From Alphaproteobacteria bacterium (lineage in GTDB: Bacteria; Myxococcota_A; UBA796; GCA-2862545): a stretch of 64,000 nt of DNA. The stretch's first letter is position 1; the number at the start of each line of letters is the position of its first letter. Below are positions 42,666 to 51,878 of this stretch, one piece after another. The translations under genes and the position numbers were made by a program. The notes under the pieces were generated by a model. That model saw nothing but the letters and a program-made list of their open reading frames with translations, did no database searches and was not told the origin of the DNA. The stretch covers positions 171,616 through 235,615 of the forward strand of contig JACKER010000016.1 of the NCBI GenBank assembly GCA_020632925.1. The letters run 5' to 3'.

Positions 42666-43078
42666 CCCTCCCCCTTCTCGGCGGTCTTGCGATGCGAGGT
42701 GACGTACTTGTCCGCCTCCTTCAGCATCGCGTCGATGTCTCGGTACTGCGACGGCTTGAACACGCCGGTCGGGACCTCGTCGTCATCGTCCAACACGTCC
42801 GGGAGCAGCGTGGGTGAGGACGAGGTCACCTGCTGGCCCGGTCGGCGCTCGCCCACCGGCGACACCATCATCGGCACGGTGGGGCGGTCGGCCGAGTTGT
42901 AGACCCGCGTGCTCGCCACCGGGAGCTGCGCCGCCATCGCCGCTCGCCGCGCGCGCGCCGCCTTGGCCGCGTTGCGCCGCCGGATCTGTTGGAACACCAG
43001 CAAGCCGCCGCCCACCAGGCCCAGGAAGCCCATCAGGAGGAGGAAGGCGGCGATGATCAGTCCGACCCAGAGGCTCAC
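42662..43078 (-). CDS. Small single-pass membrane protein, unknown
   Basis: A 138-residue protein with one N-terminal membrane helix (LIIAAFLLLMGFLGLVGGGL), a basic patch (RRRNAAKAARARR) and an acidic, low-complexity cytoplasmic part. No family recognised. A candidate extended -10 TGCTAGGCT is about 60 bases before the start on the minus strand. It is translationally coupled to the enoyl-CoA hydratase gene. Confidence 0.65.
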   Translation of the reverse strand: MSLWVGLIIAAFLLLMGFLGLVGGGLLVFQQIRRRNAAKAARARRAAMAAQLPVASTRVYNSADRPTVPMMVSPVGERRPGQQVTSSSPTLLPDVLDDDDEVPTGVFKPSQYRDIDAMLKEADKYVTSHRKTAEKGEG

Positions 43079-43159
43079 GCGGAAAGCTCCACGGGGGTCC
43101 AGAGGCGGGACCCCCGAACGGCAGAACCCGAGCCTAGCACGAGCGCTCCGTCGGCCCGA

Positions 43160-43471
43160 TCAGCGGGACTTGGAACCCGCGGACTTCTCCTGGATCCCGT
43201 TGGTCGCCGGGCGCTCCTTGTTCTTCGCCAGGATCCGGGACACGAGGCCCTTGAGCACGTTGCGGTCGGCCTCCGACATGCGCTCGATCCGCAGCGCGAG
43301 GAGGCCGGCCTCCTTGTTCACGGCGACCTCCTCGGTGTCGAGGACCTCCGAGCCGAGGAAGGTGATGGTCTCGGCGACGAACGTGCGGTCGCCGGACGAG
43401 ATGCCGTCCAGAGCGCGCGCCATCTTCGCGGTCTCGGCGGTGAGCACGAAGTTCGTCTTGGTCGAAGCCAT
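43160..43471 (-). CDS. Small conserved-looking soluble protein, unknown
   Basis: A 103-residue soluble protein beginning MASTKTNFVLTAET and ending in a lysine/serine-rich tail. No family recognised. ATG 43471 is preferred over a longer frame because GGAGG lies just before it. TGCTAGCCT, like the element before the neighbouring gene at 43078, lies about 20 bases upstream and may be its promoter. Confidence 0.6.
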   Translation of the reverse strand: MASTKTNFVLTAETAKMARALDGISSGDRTFVAETITFLGSEVLDTEEVAVNKEAGLLALRIERMSEADRNVLKGLVSRILAKNKERPATNGIQEKSAGSKSR

Positions 43472-43505
43472 CTCGTCCGAGCCTCCGGCGGGCAGGCTAG
43501 CACGG

Positions 43506-45095
43506 TCACGGGTCGGTCGAGGCATCGAGCAGCTCCTTCAGACGGGTGAGGAAGTCCACCTGGGCAGGGTTGAGCAGCGTCGCAGCGTGCTCGGGTGTCG
43601 TCCACGCGGCGCGGTCGACCTCTGGGAAGTGCTCGATCCGACCGGACTTGCGCGGCCACTCGAGCTCGAACGTGCCCGAGACCAGGGTGCCCGGGTCCAC
43701 GTCGTGACGGACCGCGTACCCGTGCACGATCTTGCCCGACTTCTGGCGGATGGTGCCCAGCTCCAGGATGGTCGAGCGGTCCGGCGCGGGAAAGCCCGTC
43801 TCCTCGGCGAACTCGCGGAAGGCCGCGTCCAGCGGCTCCTCGCCCGGGTCGAGCTCACCCTTGGGCAGCGTCCAGACACCCTCCTCGCGACCCTCGAAGA
43901 ACGGCCCGCCCGGGTGCACGATCAGGACCTCCACGCGGTCCTGGACGTGTCGGTAGCACAGCAGGCCGGCGCTCGTCTTCGGCACGGTCACCCCCTTCGG
44001 TGAGGTCAGCTGGGCGAGCAGGATCGCGTTGCCGAGCGACCCTCCCAGGACGAACCAGCCGCCGTGCTCGACGCCGGCCAGGTGGGCGCTGCGGTACAGC
44101 TCCCGGTGCCACGCATCGTCCCCCAGGCGGCGTGCCGCCGCGAGCCCGAAGCCCGAAGCCGACACCGACAGACCGAAGAGGACCGGCCCCGAGTCGATGT
44201 CCGCGACCCCCGGTGTCCCCGCGGGGACCTCGCGCACGCCGCCGAAGCCGAGCACGTCGTCGCGGAGCGTCGCGCGGGCCGCGGCGGACAGCTCGCGGGA
44301 CAGACCGGGATCGGCGTGACCGAGGAACCAGGCGGAGACCGTCGTCCCCGATCCCCTCGCCCTCCCCGGCGCCCCCGTCCGCGGGTCGAGGGTCTGGCGC
44401 ACGAGCCCCGTGTCCGGATCGATCGCGTCGGCGCGGAACCGCGCGAGCAACGACGCCACCTCCTCCGGGTACCGGCCGTCGAGCGCGAGCGACGCGATCA
44501 CCGTGGAGATGTCGGGCGGGTACGTCTCACCCGGGTACGTCTGCAGCTCGCGCAGCGGCCGATCGTGGACCCTTCGCGCCAGCTGGTCCGACAACGCGCG
44601 ACCGGCCTCCGCCGCGGCCTCCTCCCCCACCCGCGCGGCGATCCAGAGCGCGGTGTTCGTCCACCCGAGGTAGGCGTGGACGTGATCCTCGGGCACGTCC
44701 AGCGCACCGTCCTCGCCCCAGGCCGCCGTCCCGAACGCGCGCGCCTCGGCCGTCGCCAACCAGGTCGCGCACGCGTGGATCGCCGGGCGCCACGCGGCCT
44801 CGCGGTCCGGGTACGTGGGGAGCAGCCCGCCGAGCGCGATCGTGGTCATCTGGCAGCTCACCAGCGCCCATTCCCCGTCGAAGCGCGCATCGCCCGTCGA
44901 GAAGTCGCTCGGGTGCGTGCCCTCGGCCATCGAGGCCGCCAGCTGGTCCGCGAGCCGCAGCACCGTGTCCGGGTCGTCGGCGAACCAGGCGTCCGCCCGG
45001 CGATCCGCGCTCATCCGCGCCGCGATCGGGACCACCGCCAGCACCAGCGCCGCGGCCCCGACCAGCGCCGCTGCCCGACGCACCCAGCGCCTCAC
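43506..45095 (-). CDS. Membrane-anchored helical domain fused to NUDIX hydrolase
   Basis: The reading frame encodes 529 residues. An N-terminal membrane helix (ALVGAAALVLAVVPIAARM) is followed by about 330 residues of helical repeats that look like an alpha/alpha toroid (YLGWTNTALWIAARVGEEAA, GETYPPDISTVIASLAL), then a complete NUDIX domain: SAGLLCYRHVQDRVEVLIVH and the box GELDPGEEPLDAAFREFAEE. Stand-alone NUDIX proteins of this type usually begin exactly at PKTSAG, and here GTG 43985 with GGGGGT upstream could start a separate protein. No stop codon separates the two parts, so it is either a true fusion or the stop was lost. GTG 45095 overlaps the upstream stop (GTGA). Confidence 0.68.
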   Translation of the reverse strand: MRRWVRRAAALVGAAALVLAVVPIAARMSADRRADAWFADDPDTVLRLADQLAASMAEGTHPSDFSTGDARFDGEWALVSCQMTTIALGGLLPTYPDREAAWRPAIHACATWLATAEARAFGTAAWGEDGALDVPEDHVHAYLGWTNTALWIAARVGEEAAAEAGRALSDQLARRVHDRPLRELQTYPGETYPPDISTVIASLALDGRYPEEVASLLARFRADAIDPDTGLVRQTLDPRTGAPGRARGSGTTVSAWFLGHADPGLSRELSAAARATLRDDVLGFGGVREVPAGTPGVADIDSGPVLFGLSVSASGFGLAAARRLGDDAWHRELYRSAHLAGVEHGGWFVLGGSLGNAILLAQLTSPKGVTVPKTSAGLLCYRHVQDRVEVLIVHPGGPFFEGREEGVWTLPKGELDPGEEPLDAAFREFAEETGFPAPDRSTILELGTIRQKSGKIVHGYAVRHDVDPGTLVSGTFELEWPRKSGRIEHFPEVDRAAWTTPEHAATLLNPAQVDFLTRLKELLDASTDP

Positions 45096-46048
45096 GGACC
45101 GGCCCAGCGCTCGCGGATCACCGCCTGGAGCTCGGGCGCGCTCATCCGGAAGTCGCCGTGCTGCGCCTCGCCGGGGAACCACTTCCAGAGGAACGCGCCG
45201 ATCACGGCGGGCTCGCGGTCGAGCGCCGCCAAGGCCGCCCGCAGGCAGCTCGCCTGCAGCGGATCGCCCTGGGAGCCACCGCCGCTCCGCCAGGGTTCGA
45301 CGGCCGGGTCGGGCCCGGCGTCGTACCCGAGCTCGGTGAACACGACGTGCTTGCCCGTCCGCTCCGACAGCGCCCGCATCCGCGCGAGCACCCGGTCCCA
45401 GCCGGCGTCCAGCGCCGCGCGGTCGCCCGATCGCCCGGGACCCACGAGCGGGAAGTAGGCCTGCACGCCGATGGCGTCCACCGCGTCCCAGAACGGCACG
45501 TCGTCCACCCGGTCCCAGTTCGCGGCGTACGTGATCGAGCCGTGCCAGCTCCCGCGCACCGACGCGATCAGCGCGCGCCAGGCAGCCTCGTCGCTCACGG
45601 TGCCGTCGAGCTCGCTGCCGATGGCCAGCGCGTCCGCGTCGGGGACCGAGGTCGCGACGGCGAGCAGGAACTGCTGGTACTCCGCGAAGAACCGTGCCCG
45701 TGCGGCGTCGTCGGGGAAGGCCACCGCGCCGCGCCAGGAGAAGCCGCTCCCCCAGTAGGCCAGGTGCGGGACCACCAGGATCTTCATCCCGCGCTCGTGG
45801 GCCTCGCGGACCGGCCGGGTGAGCCACTCGGGCGGCGAGCTCGGGTCGATGTCCCGGAACCGCACGCTGCCGTCGGTCCCGATCCGGGCGTACGGGTGGA
45901 TGGCGACCCAGTTCACGCCGTCGCCCTGCAGGACGTCGAGCGTCGCGTCCATCTGCTCGGTGCCCCACTCCCACCCCCAGGTGGGTGTGGAGACCGTCAT
46001 GCCGCGGATCTCCGTCGCGGCCGCCGTCAGCGCCAGCCACCACCACAT
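45092..46048 (-). CDS. GH113-like TIM-barrel glycoside hydrolase
   Basis: A 318-residue protein with a short signal peptide (MWWWLALTAAATEI) and a TIM barrel: VNWVAIHPYARIG, ILVVPHLAYWGSGF, an acid/base Glu candidate in LAIGSELDGT, DAVDAIGVQAYFPL, a nucleophile Glu candidate in VVFTELGYDAG, and GAFLWKWFPGE. The pattern resembles family GH113 (endo-mannanase like). Substrate unknown; it is probably periplasmic. The first gene of a minus-strand pair with the toroid-NUDIX gene, divergent from a metallophosphoesterase. Confidence 0.78.
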   Translation of the reverse strand: MWWWLALTAAATEIRGMTVSTPTWGWEWGTEQMDATLDVLQGDGVNWVAIHPYARIGTDGSVRFRDIDPSSPPEWLTRPVREAHERGMKILVVPHLAYWGSGFSWRGAVAFPDDAARARFFAEYQQFLLAVATSVPDADALAIGSELDGTVSDEAAWRALIASVRGSWHGSITYAANWDRVDDVPFWDAVDAIGVQAYFPLVGPGRSGDRAALDAGWDRVLARMRALSERTGKHVVFTELGYDAGPDPAVEPWRSGGGSQGDPLQASCLRAALAALDREPAVIGAFLWKWFPGEAQHGDFRMSAPELQAVIRERWAGP

Positions 46049-46071
46049 GACTCCGACGTTAGCAGGCGGCG

Positions 46072-46908
46072 GTGCGCATCGCCGTCGTCGGAGACATCCA
46101 TCGACACTGGGGCCCTCGCGACGTCGAGCTGCTGGACGGCCGCGGCCTCGATCTGGTGCTGTTCACGGGCGATCTGGGCGACATGCTGCACCGGGGTACC
46201 CTGGAGGTGGCGCGGGAGATCTCCCGGCTGCGAACGCCAGCGGTCCTCGTGCCCGGCAACCACGACGGCACCCACCCCCTCGGCGTGCTCGCGGAGGGGC
46301 TCGGGCTGCTCCGCCGACGCCCCGGTGCCTCCCGCCGCGCCGAGCGACGGCTGGACGCGCTCCGCCACGCGCTCGGTCCGGTCGCGCTCGGCGGGTACTC
46401 GCTGCACCCCTTCCCCCGCCACGGCCTCACGCTGATCGTGGGCCGGCCGCACGGCATGGACGAGCGCTGGCTCACGTTCGGGCAGGCGGTGGGTGCGCTG
46501 CACGGGCCCGAGGACCACGCCTCGTCCGCCGCGTTGCTCCGACGCCTGGTCGACCGCGCGCCCGAGGGCGACCTCCTGTTCCTCGCGCACGACGGGCCCG
46601 CCGGGCTCGGCGCGGGGGACCGGGACCCGTTCACGTTCTACGGGCGGCGGGACATGGGCGACCCCGACCTCGCCGACGCCGTGGCGTACGCGCTCGACCG
46701 AGGCCGGCGCGTCCCCGCGGTGGTCGCCGGTCACCTGCACCACGTCGGCACCGACCGGGACTGGTGGGTGAGGCGCGACGGCGTCGTCACGGTGAACGCG
46801 GCGCGCGTCCCGCGCGTGTTCGAGCACGAGGGACGGACCGTGCGCCACCACGTGGAGATCCGCATCGGAGCGGGGCGGGTGGACGTGGAACAGATCCTGC
46901 TTTCGTGA
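46072..46908 (+). CDS. Calcineurin-like metallophosphoesterase
   Basis: A 278-residue protein with the metal ligands of the family: VVGDIHRH (D8, H10), LFTGDLGDM, VPGNHDG, LFLAHDGP and VVAGHLHHVG. The layout recalls the TIGR04168-type phosphoesterases found in cyanobacteria and plants, but this is from memory. The substrate is unknown. Start GTG 46072. The gap to the divergent gene is only 23 bases. Confidence 0.83.
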   Translation: MRIAVVGDIHRHWGPRDVELLDGRGLDLVLFTGDLGDMLHRGTLEVAREISRLRTPAVLVPGNHDGTHPLGVLAEGLGLLRRRPGASRRAERRLDALRHALGPVALGGYSLHPFPRHGLTLIVGRPHGMDERWLTFGQAVGALHGPEDHASSAALLRRLVDRAPEGDLLFLAHDGPAGLGAGDRDPFTFYGRRDMGDPDLADAVAYALDRGRRVPAVVAGHLHHVGTDRDWWVRRDGVVTVNAARVPRVFEHEGRTVRHHVEIRIGAGRVDVEQILLS

Positions 46909-46959
46909 CCGCCCGGGCGCTGCTACGGTCAGCGACCCGAACGAGCCAGGATAGCCGCG

Positions 46960-48966
46960 ATGCCGCTGTTGCAGTCCCCGCCCCGCACGCCGGAGGAGCT
47001 CGAGCGAGCCCGCCCGCTCGCCATCCCGCCCGACAAGGTCCAGCAGATGGACGAGGAGACGTGGTACCGCGAGGTGTACCGCGGCGAGGACGTGCCCCAG
47101 CTCACGCTCCGCGCGGTGATGGTCGGCTCGGGCCTGGGGTTCCTGCTGGCCTTCACCAACCTCTACGTCGGGCTGATGACCGGCTGGGGTCTGGGCGTCG
47201 CGATCACCAGCGCCATCCTGTCCTATGGCCTGTGGAACACGCTCTTGACCGCCGGCCTGGCGAAGACGCCGATGACCATCCTCGAGACCAACTGCATGGC
47301 CTCGACGGCATCGTCCGCGGGGTACGCGACCGGCTCGACGATGGTGAGCGCCATCCCCGCGCTCCTGATGCTCTCGGTCGACGCCGATCACCCGCACGGC
47401 TCGCACCTCGCGTGGTGGGTGCTCGGCGGCTGGACGCTGCTGCTCGGCATCCTGGGCACGAGCCTCGCCGTCCCGATGAAGCGCAGCATGATCAACCGGG
47501 AGCGGCTCACCTTCCCCTCGGGCACCGCCGCCGCCGTGACGCTCCAGTCGCTCTACTCGGAGGGTGCGGCCGCGATGCGCAAGGCGCGGGCGCTGCTGTT
47601 CGCGGGCTTCTTCGGCGCGATCTTCCCGCCGCTGCTCCAGGTCCCGGTCCGCCTGGACGAGGCCGGCGAGCGCACGCTCCCGCTGCTCCCGTCCGACACG
47701 CCCATCTTCGACCTGCTGCACCTCCCGGCCGTGGGCACGCACCTGGCGGACGGACACGCCGTCCCCAACAAGCCCTCCGACTGGACGATGACCCTCGACC
47801 ACGATCCCATCATGATCGCCGCGGGCGCCATCGTCGGACCGCGCGTCGCCGTGTGGATGATGGTCGGCGCGGTGCTCCTGGCGTACGTCGTCGGGCCCTA
47901 CGGCGCGCTGCAGGAGTGGACGAACCCGAGCGGTGACGTCGTGTTGGCCACGAGCGCCCCGTACAAGGCGTGGAAGGAGATCGGCATCTGGTTCGGGGTG
48001 CCCATCATGGTCAGCGCCTCCCTGCTGCAGTTCGCGACCCAGTGGCGCACCATCCTGCGCGCCGCCCAGGGGCTGCTCGGCGGCGGCAAGGCGAGCGTTC
48101 CCTCCGACCTCGACGCGAAGGTGGCGGCCACCGAGGTCCCCACCACCTGGTTCGCGATCGGCACCGCGGTCGGCGGTGGCGGCGCCGTGGCGCTCGGCGC
48201 ATACGCCTTCCACATCCCGATGCACTACGGCCTGCTGGCCGTGATCCTGACCTTCGCGCTGGCGCTCGTCGCCTGCCGCGCGACCGGCGAGTCGGACATC
48301 ACGCCGATCGGCGCGATGGGCAAGCTCATGCAGCTGACCTACGGCGTGCTGATCCCGCAGTCGACGACCGCGAACCTCATGACGGCGTCGATCACGTCGA
48401 ACTGCGCTGCGTCCGCGGCGGATCTCCTGTCGGACCTCAAGTCGGGGTACCTCCTGGGCGCCAACCCCCGCCGGCAGTTCCTCGCGCAGCTCTCCGGCGT
48501 GTTCACCGGCACCCTCGCGACGGTCGGCGGCTTCTACGTGCTCGTCCCCAACGCGGAGGTGCTCACGGGCGTCGGCGACCAGCCGCCCACCTTCCCCGCG
48601 CCGGCGGCCCAGTCCTGGAAGGCCGTGGCCGAGGTCTTCCAGCACGGCATCTCGAACATGCACCCGACCCACCAGCAGGCCATGGTCGTGGGTGCCCTCC
48701 TCGGGATCGCGATGGTCTCGCTCGAGCTCGCGCTCCCGAAGTACAAGCAGTGGCTCCCTTCGGCGACCGGCCTGTCGCTCGGGCTGATCCTGACCTTCAA
48801 CTACCCCTTCTCCATGTTCATCGGCGCCATGGCGGCCGTCGCGTGGCGTCGGGTCAACGCGCAGAGCTGCGAGGAGTACCTCGTGCCCATCTCGTCGGGC
48901 GTGATCGCGGGCAGCTCCATCCTCGGGGTCATCGTGGCCTTCATCAACAACGTGGTGCTGGCGTGA
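46960..48966 (+). CDS. OPT family transporter
   Basis: A 668-residue membrane protein with about 14-16 helices. Signatures: LTLRAVMVGSGLGFLLAFTN, YVGLMTGWGLGVAIT, LETNCMASTASSAGYATG and RLTFPSGTAAA, all typical of the bacterial oligopeptide/metal-chelate transporter (OPT) family. It could take up oligopeptides or siderophores. Start ATG 46960. The stop overlaps the PP2C gene (GTGA), so the two are co-expressed. Confidence 0.92.
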   Translation: MPLLQSPPRTPEELERARPLAIPPDKVQQMDEETWYREVYRGEDVPQLTLRAVMVGSGLGFLLAFTNLYVGLMTGWGLGVAITSAILSYGLWNTLLTAGLAKTPMTILETNCMASTASSAGYATGSTMVSAIPALLMLSVDADHPHGSHLAWWVLGGWTLLLGILGTSLAVPMKRSMINRERLTFPSGTAAAVTLQSLYSEGAAAMRKARALLFAGFFGAIFPPLLQVPVRLDEAGERTLPLLPSDTPIFDLLHLPAVGTHLADGHAVPNKPSDWTMTLDHDPIMIAAGAIVGPRVAVWMMVGAVLLAYVVGPYGALQEWTNPSGDVVLATSAPYKAWKEIGIWFGVPIMVSASLLQFATQWRTILRAAQGLLGGGKASVPSDLDAKVAATEVPTTWFAIGTAVGGGGAVALGAYAFHIPMHYGLLAVILTFALALVACRATGESDITPIGAMGKLMQLTYGVLIPQSTTANLMTASITSNCAASAADLLSDLKSGYLLGANPRRQFLAQLSGVFTGTLATVGGFYVLVPNAEVLTGVGDQPPTFPAPAAQSWKAVAEVFQHGISNMHPTHQQAMVVGALLGIAMVSLELALPKYKQWLPSATGLSLGLILTFNYPFSMFIGAMAAVAWRRVNAQSCEEYLVPISSGVIAGSSILGVIVAFINNVVLA

Positions 48967-50264
48967 GGGTCGAGGCGTCGTCGGGGTTCGGGTCGGCCGG
49001 CGCGGCATCGGCGGACGAAGACGCGTTCACCGTGCTGGAGCAGCCCTGGATCGCCGCGGTGGCCGACGGCATGGGCGGCCGTGGAGCGGGCGATCTCGCG
49101 AGCAGCCTCGCGATGGACAAGGTCCGGCAGAAGGCCGGCGTCCTCGAGCGCCTGGTGCAGGCCACGCACGGCGACCGCTCGTCGGGGGCGCGACTCGCCA
49201 TCGGGCGCACGCTCGAGCGGCTGTTCCAGGAGGTCCACACCGACGTGGCCGACGCCGCGCGGATCGGCGCGCGACCGGGCATGGGGACGACGCTGGGTGT
49301 GGTGGTGATCGCCGCCGGCACGGCGCACGTCGCGCACCTTGGCGCGGTCCGGGCGTACCTGTGGCGGGCGGGCACGCTGCGCCCGCTGACCGAGGACCAC
49401 ACCCTCGGCATGATCCGGGTCAAGCAGGGCCTGATGTCGCAGGACGAGTACCGCCGCAGCCCGCTACGGACGCGGCTCTTCGTGGCGCTCGGCGGCACCA
49501 ACGAGCTGGACGTCGAGGTCCGCAGCATCGATCTCGCGGACGGCGACCGCATCCTGCTGTGCAGCGACGGCGTGCACGGCATGCTCGACGACGAGACCAT
49601 CGCGTCGGTGCTCCAGCGCTTCGGGGTGAGCGACGCCGCGGAGGCGCTGGTCGAGGCGGCGCGGGCCGCGGGGAGCCAGGACGATGCGACGGCCGTGGTC
49701 CTCGAGGTCGCCGCCGATCGCGCGGCCGACGAGGTGGACCAGGTGAGCTCGGTGCTCGCGTCCACCGCCCTGTTCCGCGACGTGGCCGCCACCGACCGCA
49801 TGATGGTCGCGCCCTACCTCGACGAGCGCCACCTGCGCGCGGCCGAGGTGCTGTTCCGCGAGGGCGAGCCCGGAGACAGCTTCTACGTGGTGGCCTCCGG
49901 TCGCCTCAAGATCGTCCGAGGCGGGACCCCGCTGGTCGAGGTCGGCGCGGGCGGCAGCTTCGGCGAGCTCACGCTGGCGCGCGACGTCCCCCGCTCCGCG
50001 ACGGTGTACGCGGTCGAGGACACGCTGGTGTACGGCCTCACCCGCGACCGCTTCCGCGAGGTGGTCGACCGGCGGCCCGTGATCGGTACCAGGCTCCTGC
50101 TGGCGGCGCTCGATGGCGTCGGTGACCGGCTGCGCGAGGTCAGCGAGCGGCTGTCGCAGGTCGAGAAGCTCGCGGTCGGCGAGATCAAGCCGGGCGATCA
50201 CGCCCTTCGCACCGCGATCGTGCTGGCGGCGCGGGGCGAGTGGGAGCCACCTACCAGTCGATGA
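48963..50264 (+). CDS. PP2C phosphatase fused to cyclic-nucleotide-binding domain
   Basis: A 433-residue protein. Residues 1-245 are a PP2C Ser/Thr phosphatase: AVADGMGGRGAG, GMGTTLGVVVI, HLGAVRAYLWR, DHTLGM, LCSDGVHGML and SQDDATAVVLE, with the metal-binding Asp residues present. Residues about 265-380 are a cNMP-binding fold: LFREGEPGDSFYVVASG, GSFGELTLARDVPRSATVYA, keeping the phosphate-binding GEL and R-S-A residues. It is thus a phosphatase controlled by cAMP or cGMP, and a candidate partner of the kinases in the window. It overlaps the OPT gene and, convergently, the FabH-type gene (14 bases). Confidence 0.88.
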   Translation: MRVEASSGFGSAGAASADEDAFTVLEQPWIAAVADGMGGRGAGDLASSLAMDKVRQKAGVLERLVQATHGDRSSGARLAIGRTLERLFQEVHTDVADAARIGARPGMGTTLGVVVIAAGTAHVAHLGAVRAYLWRAGTLRPLTEDHTLGMIRVKQGLMSQDEYRRSPLRTRLFVALGGTNELDVEVRSIDLADGDRILLCSDGVHGMLDDETIASVLQRFGVSDAAEALVEAARAAGSQDDATAVVLEVAADRAADEVDQVSSVLASTALFRDVAATDRMMVAPYLDERHLRAAEVLFREGEPGDSFYVVASGRLKIVRGGTPLVEVGAGGSFGELTLARDVPRSATVYAVEDTLVYGLTRDRFREVVDRRPVIGTRLLLAALDGVGDRLREVSERLSQVEKLAVGEIKPGDHALRTAIVLAARGEWEPPTSR

Positions 50265-51279
50265 TGGCGGAGCCCCAGGTGAAGCCGGAGCCGAAGGCCA
50301 CACAGGCGACCTTCATCCCGGGCTTCAGCCGACCCGTCTCGACCGCCTCGGCCATCAGCAGCGGGATCGTCGCCGCCGTGGTGTTGCCGTACCGCTGGAT
50401 GTTGTGGATCGTCTTCTCTTCGGGGATGTTCAGCATCTGCGCGACCATCTGGTTGATGCGCAGGTTCGCCTGGTGGAACAGGAAGAGGTCGATGTCGCTC
50501 TGATCGATCTTCTGGTCGAAGCAGGCCTGCATGTAGCACTGGATCATGCGCTCGACGGCGTTCTTGAAGACGAGCTTGCCGTCCATGTTCGCCCAGAGCA
50601 TCTCGGGGGCGACCTCGCCGACCCCGTCCTCCTCCCGCGTGGGGACGTAGGGGCGCTTCGACATGTTCCACACGCGCTGGGCGAGGACGTCGGCGTACCG
50701 CCCGTCGGCCCCGAGGTACCACCCACGGATGCCGCGGTCCTCCTCGGTGGGCGACACGACGACCGCGCCCGCTCCATCGCCGAACAGCGAGGACACCGTG
50801 CGGCCGCGGGTGCTGAGGTCGAGCGCGGCGCTGTGCGTCTCGCCGCCGACCAGCAGCACGTGCTTCACCTGGCCGGACTGCACCATCGACGAGGCGGTGG
50901 CCAGGCCGTAGACGAAGCCCGAGCACTGGTTGCGGATGTCGAGCGCCGGGATGAAGCGACCGGCGGCGCAGAGCCCGAGCTTCTCCTGGAGGTACACCCC
51001 GTCACCGGGGAAGGCGTGCCTCGGCGACAGCGTCGCGAAGATGATCATGTCGATGTCGGTCTTCTCGAGACCGGCGTTCGCGATCGCCTTCTCCGCGGCG
51101 TGGACGCCCATGTCGGCCGAGCAGATCCCCTCTTCGGCGAAGTGGCGCTGCTCGATGCCGGTACGCTGGACGATCCACTCGTGGGTGGTGTCCATGCCGT
51201 ACTGCGTGCGCAGGTCGTCGTTGGTGACGATGCGAGGGGGGACGTAGCCCCCGGTGCCGGAGATGTAGGCGTTGGGCAC
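50251..51279 (-). CDS. 3-oxoacyl-ACP synthase III (FabH family)
   Basis: A 342-residue thiolase-fold enzyme that starts fatty acid or related acyl chains. The triad is complete: C119 in LDIRNQCSGFVYG, H269 in FHQANLRIN and N299 in QRYGNTTAATIPL. An insert around residues 195-240 (MLWANMDGKLVFKNAVERM) is longer than in E. coli FabH. The enzyme might be housekeeping FabH or a specialised priming synthase; no other fab gene is near. GTG 51279 is preceded by GGGAGG. It converges on the PP2C gene. Confidence 0.88.
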   Translation of the reverse strand: MPNAYISGTGGYVPPRIVTNDDLRTQYGMDTTHEWIVQRTGIEQRHFAEEGICSADMGVHAAEKAIANAGLEKTDIDMIIFATLSPRHAFPGDGVYLQEKLGLCAAGRFIPALDIRNQCSGFVYGLATASSMVQSGQVKHVLLVGGETHSAALDLSTRGRTVSSLFGDGAGAVVVSPTEEDRGIRGWYLGADGRYADVLAQRVWNMSKRPYVPTREEDGVGEVAPEMLWANMDGKLVFKNAVERMIQCYMQACFDQKIDQSDIDLFLFHQANLRINQMVAQMLNIPEEKTIHNIQRYGNTTAATIPLLMAEAVETGRLKPGMKVACVAFGSGFTWGSAIIDW

Positions 51280-51302
51280 GGGACCTCCCTGAGGTGGGCC
51301 CG

Positions 51303-51314
51303 GCGCCGTATCCC
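51303..51314 (-). promoter_or_regulatory. GGGATACGGCGC motif before FabH-type gene
   Basis: Minus-strand copy of the 12-mer also found before the BI-1 family gene (30865-30876). It begins 35 bases before the GTG start. Likely a -10 region; no good -35 box is obvious. Confidence 0.4.
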
Positions 51315-51340
51315 GACCCGTCGTCCGCGGCGACGGTAAG

Positions 51341-51877
51341 ATGGCACCGGGAGCTGCCCTGCTTCGCCTCACCCTCCGATCGTCGACCGACGGTCACCTC
51401 CTCGCCCGCGTGATCGAGCGGGAGGGGACCGCCTTCGTCCTGGACTACGGGGACCCGCGCGTGGTCGCCGAGGCCAGTCGGCTCGTGCTCCAGGGGGGCT
51501 TCAAGGTGCGCTGGCAGGACCGCGAGGAGACCGCGGTCTCCGGATCCCCGTCGATGCTGCGCCAGCTGGCGCTGCACTTCGCCGCGCAGGGCCACCTCGT
51601 GTTCGTGGACGAGCCCGACTTCCCCCGGCGCGCGCTCCCGCCCGCTCGGGAGGCCGCATCGGACGCCGGGCCGCCCACGCTCTACCCCGACGATCCGAGC
51701 GGTCACGACATGGACACCGAGATCCTGTCGCGCGAGGACCTCGCCCGTCGCGCCGTGCGTCGCTTCCACCAGGCAGCGACCGAGGAGGTCGAGATCGACG
51801 ACCAGCCGGTGGAGGCGATGGTCGAGTGGGAGGAGACCGAGGAGGTCCCCATGCCCTCCCCTCCCCGCCGGGGGTAG
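51341..51877 (+). CDS. Unknown soluble protein
   Basis: A 178-residue protein, no membrane segment. The N-terminal 85 residues look alpha/beta (LTLRSSTDGHLLARVIEREG, HFAAQGHLVFVDEPDF); the C-terminal half is acidic and probably flexible, ending PSPPRRG. No family recognised. ATG 51341 lies 61 bases from the divergent FabH-type start. It converges on the membrane protein gene, one base apart. Confidence 0.6.
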   Translation: MAPGAALLRLTLRSSTDGHLLARVIEREGTAFVLDYGDPRVVAEASRLVLQGGFKVRWQDREETAVSGSPSMLRQLALHFAAQGHLVFVDEPDFPRRALPPAREAASDAGPPTLYPDDPSGHDMDTEILSREDLARRAVRRFHQAATEEVEIDDQPVEAMVEWEETEEVPMPSPPRRG

Positions 51878-51878
51878 C

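Noticed and set aside
46910..46920. Palindrome around CGCCCGGGCG before the OPT gene as a terminator
   Set aside because: Too short, no loop and no T-run; such palindromes are common by chance at this G+C content.
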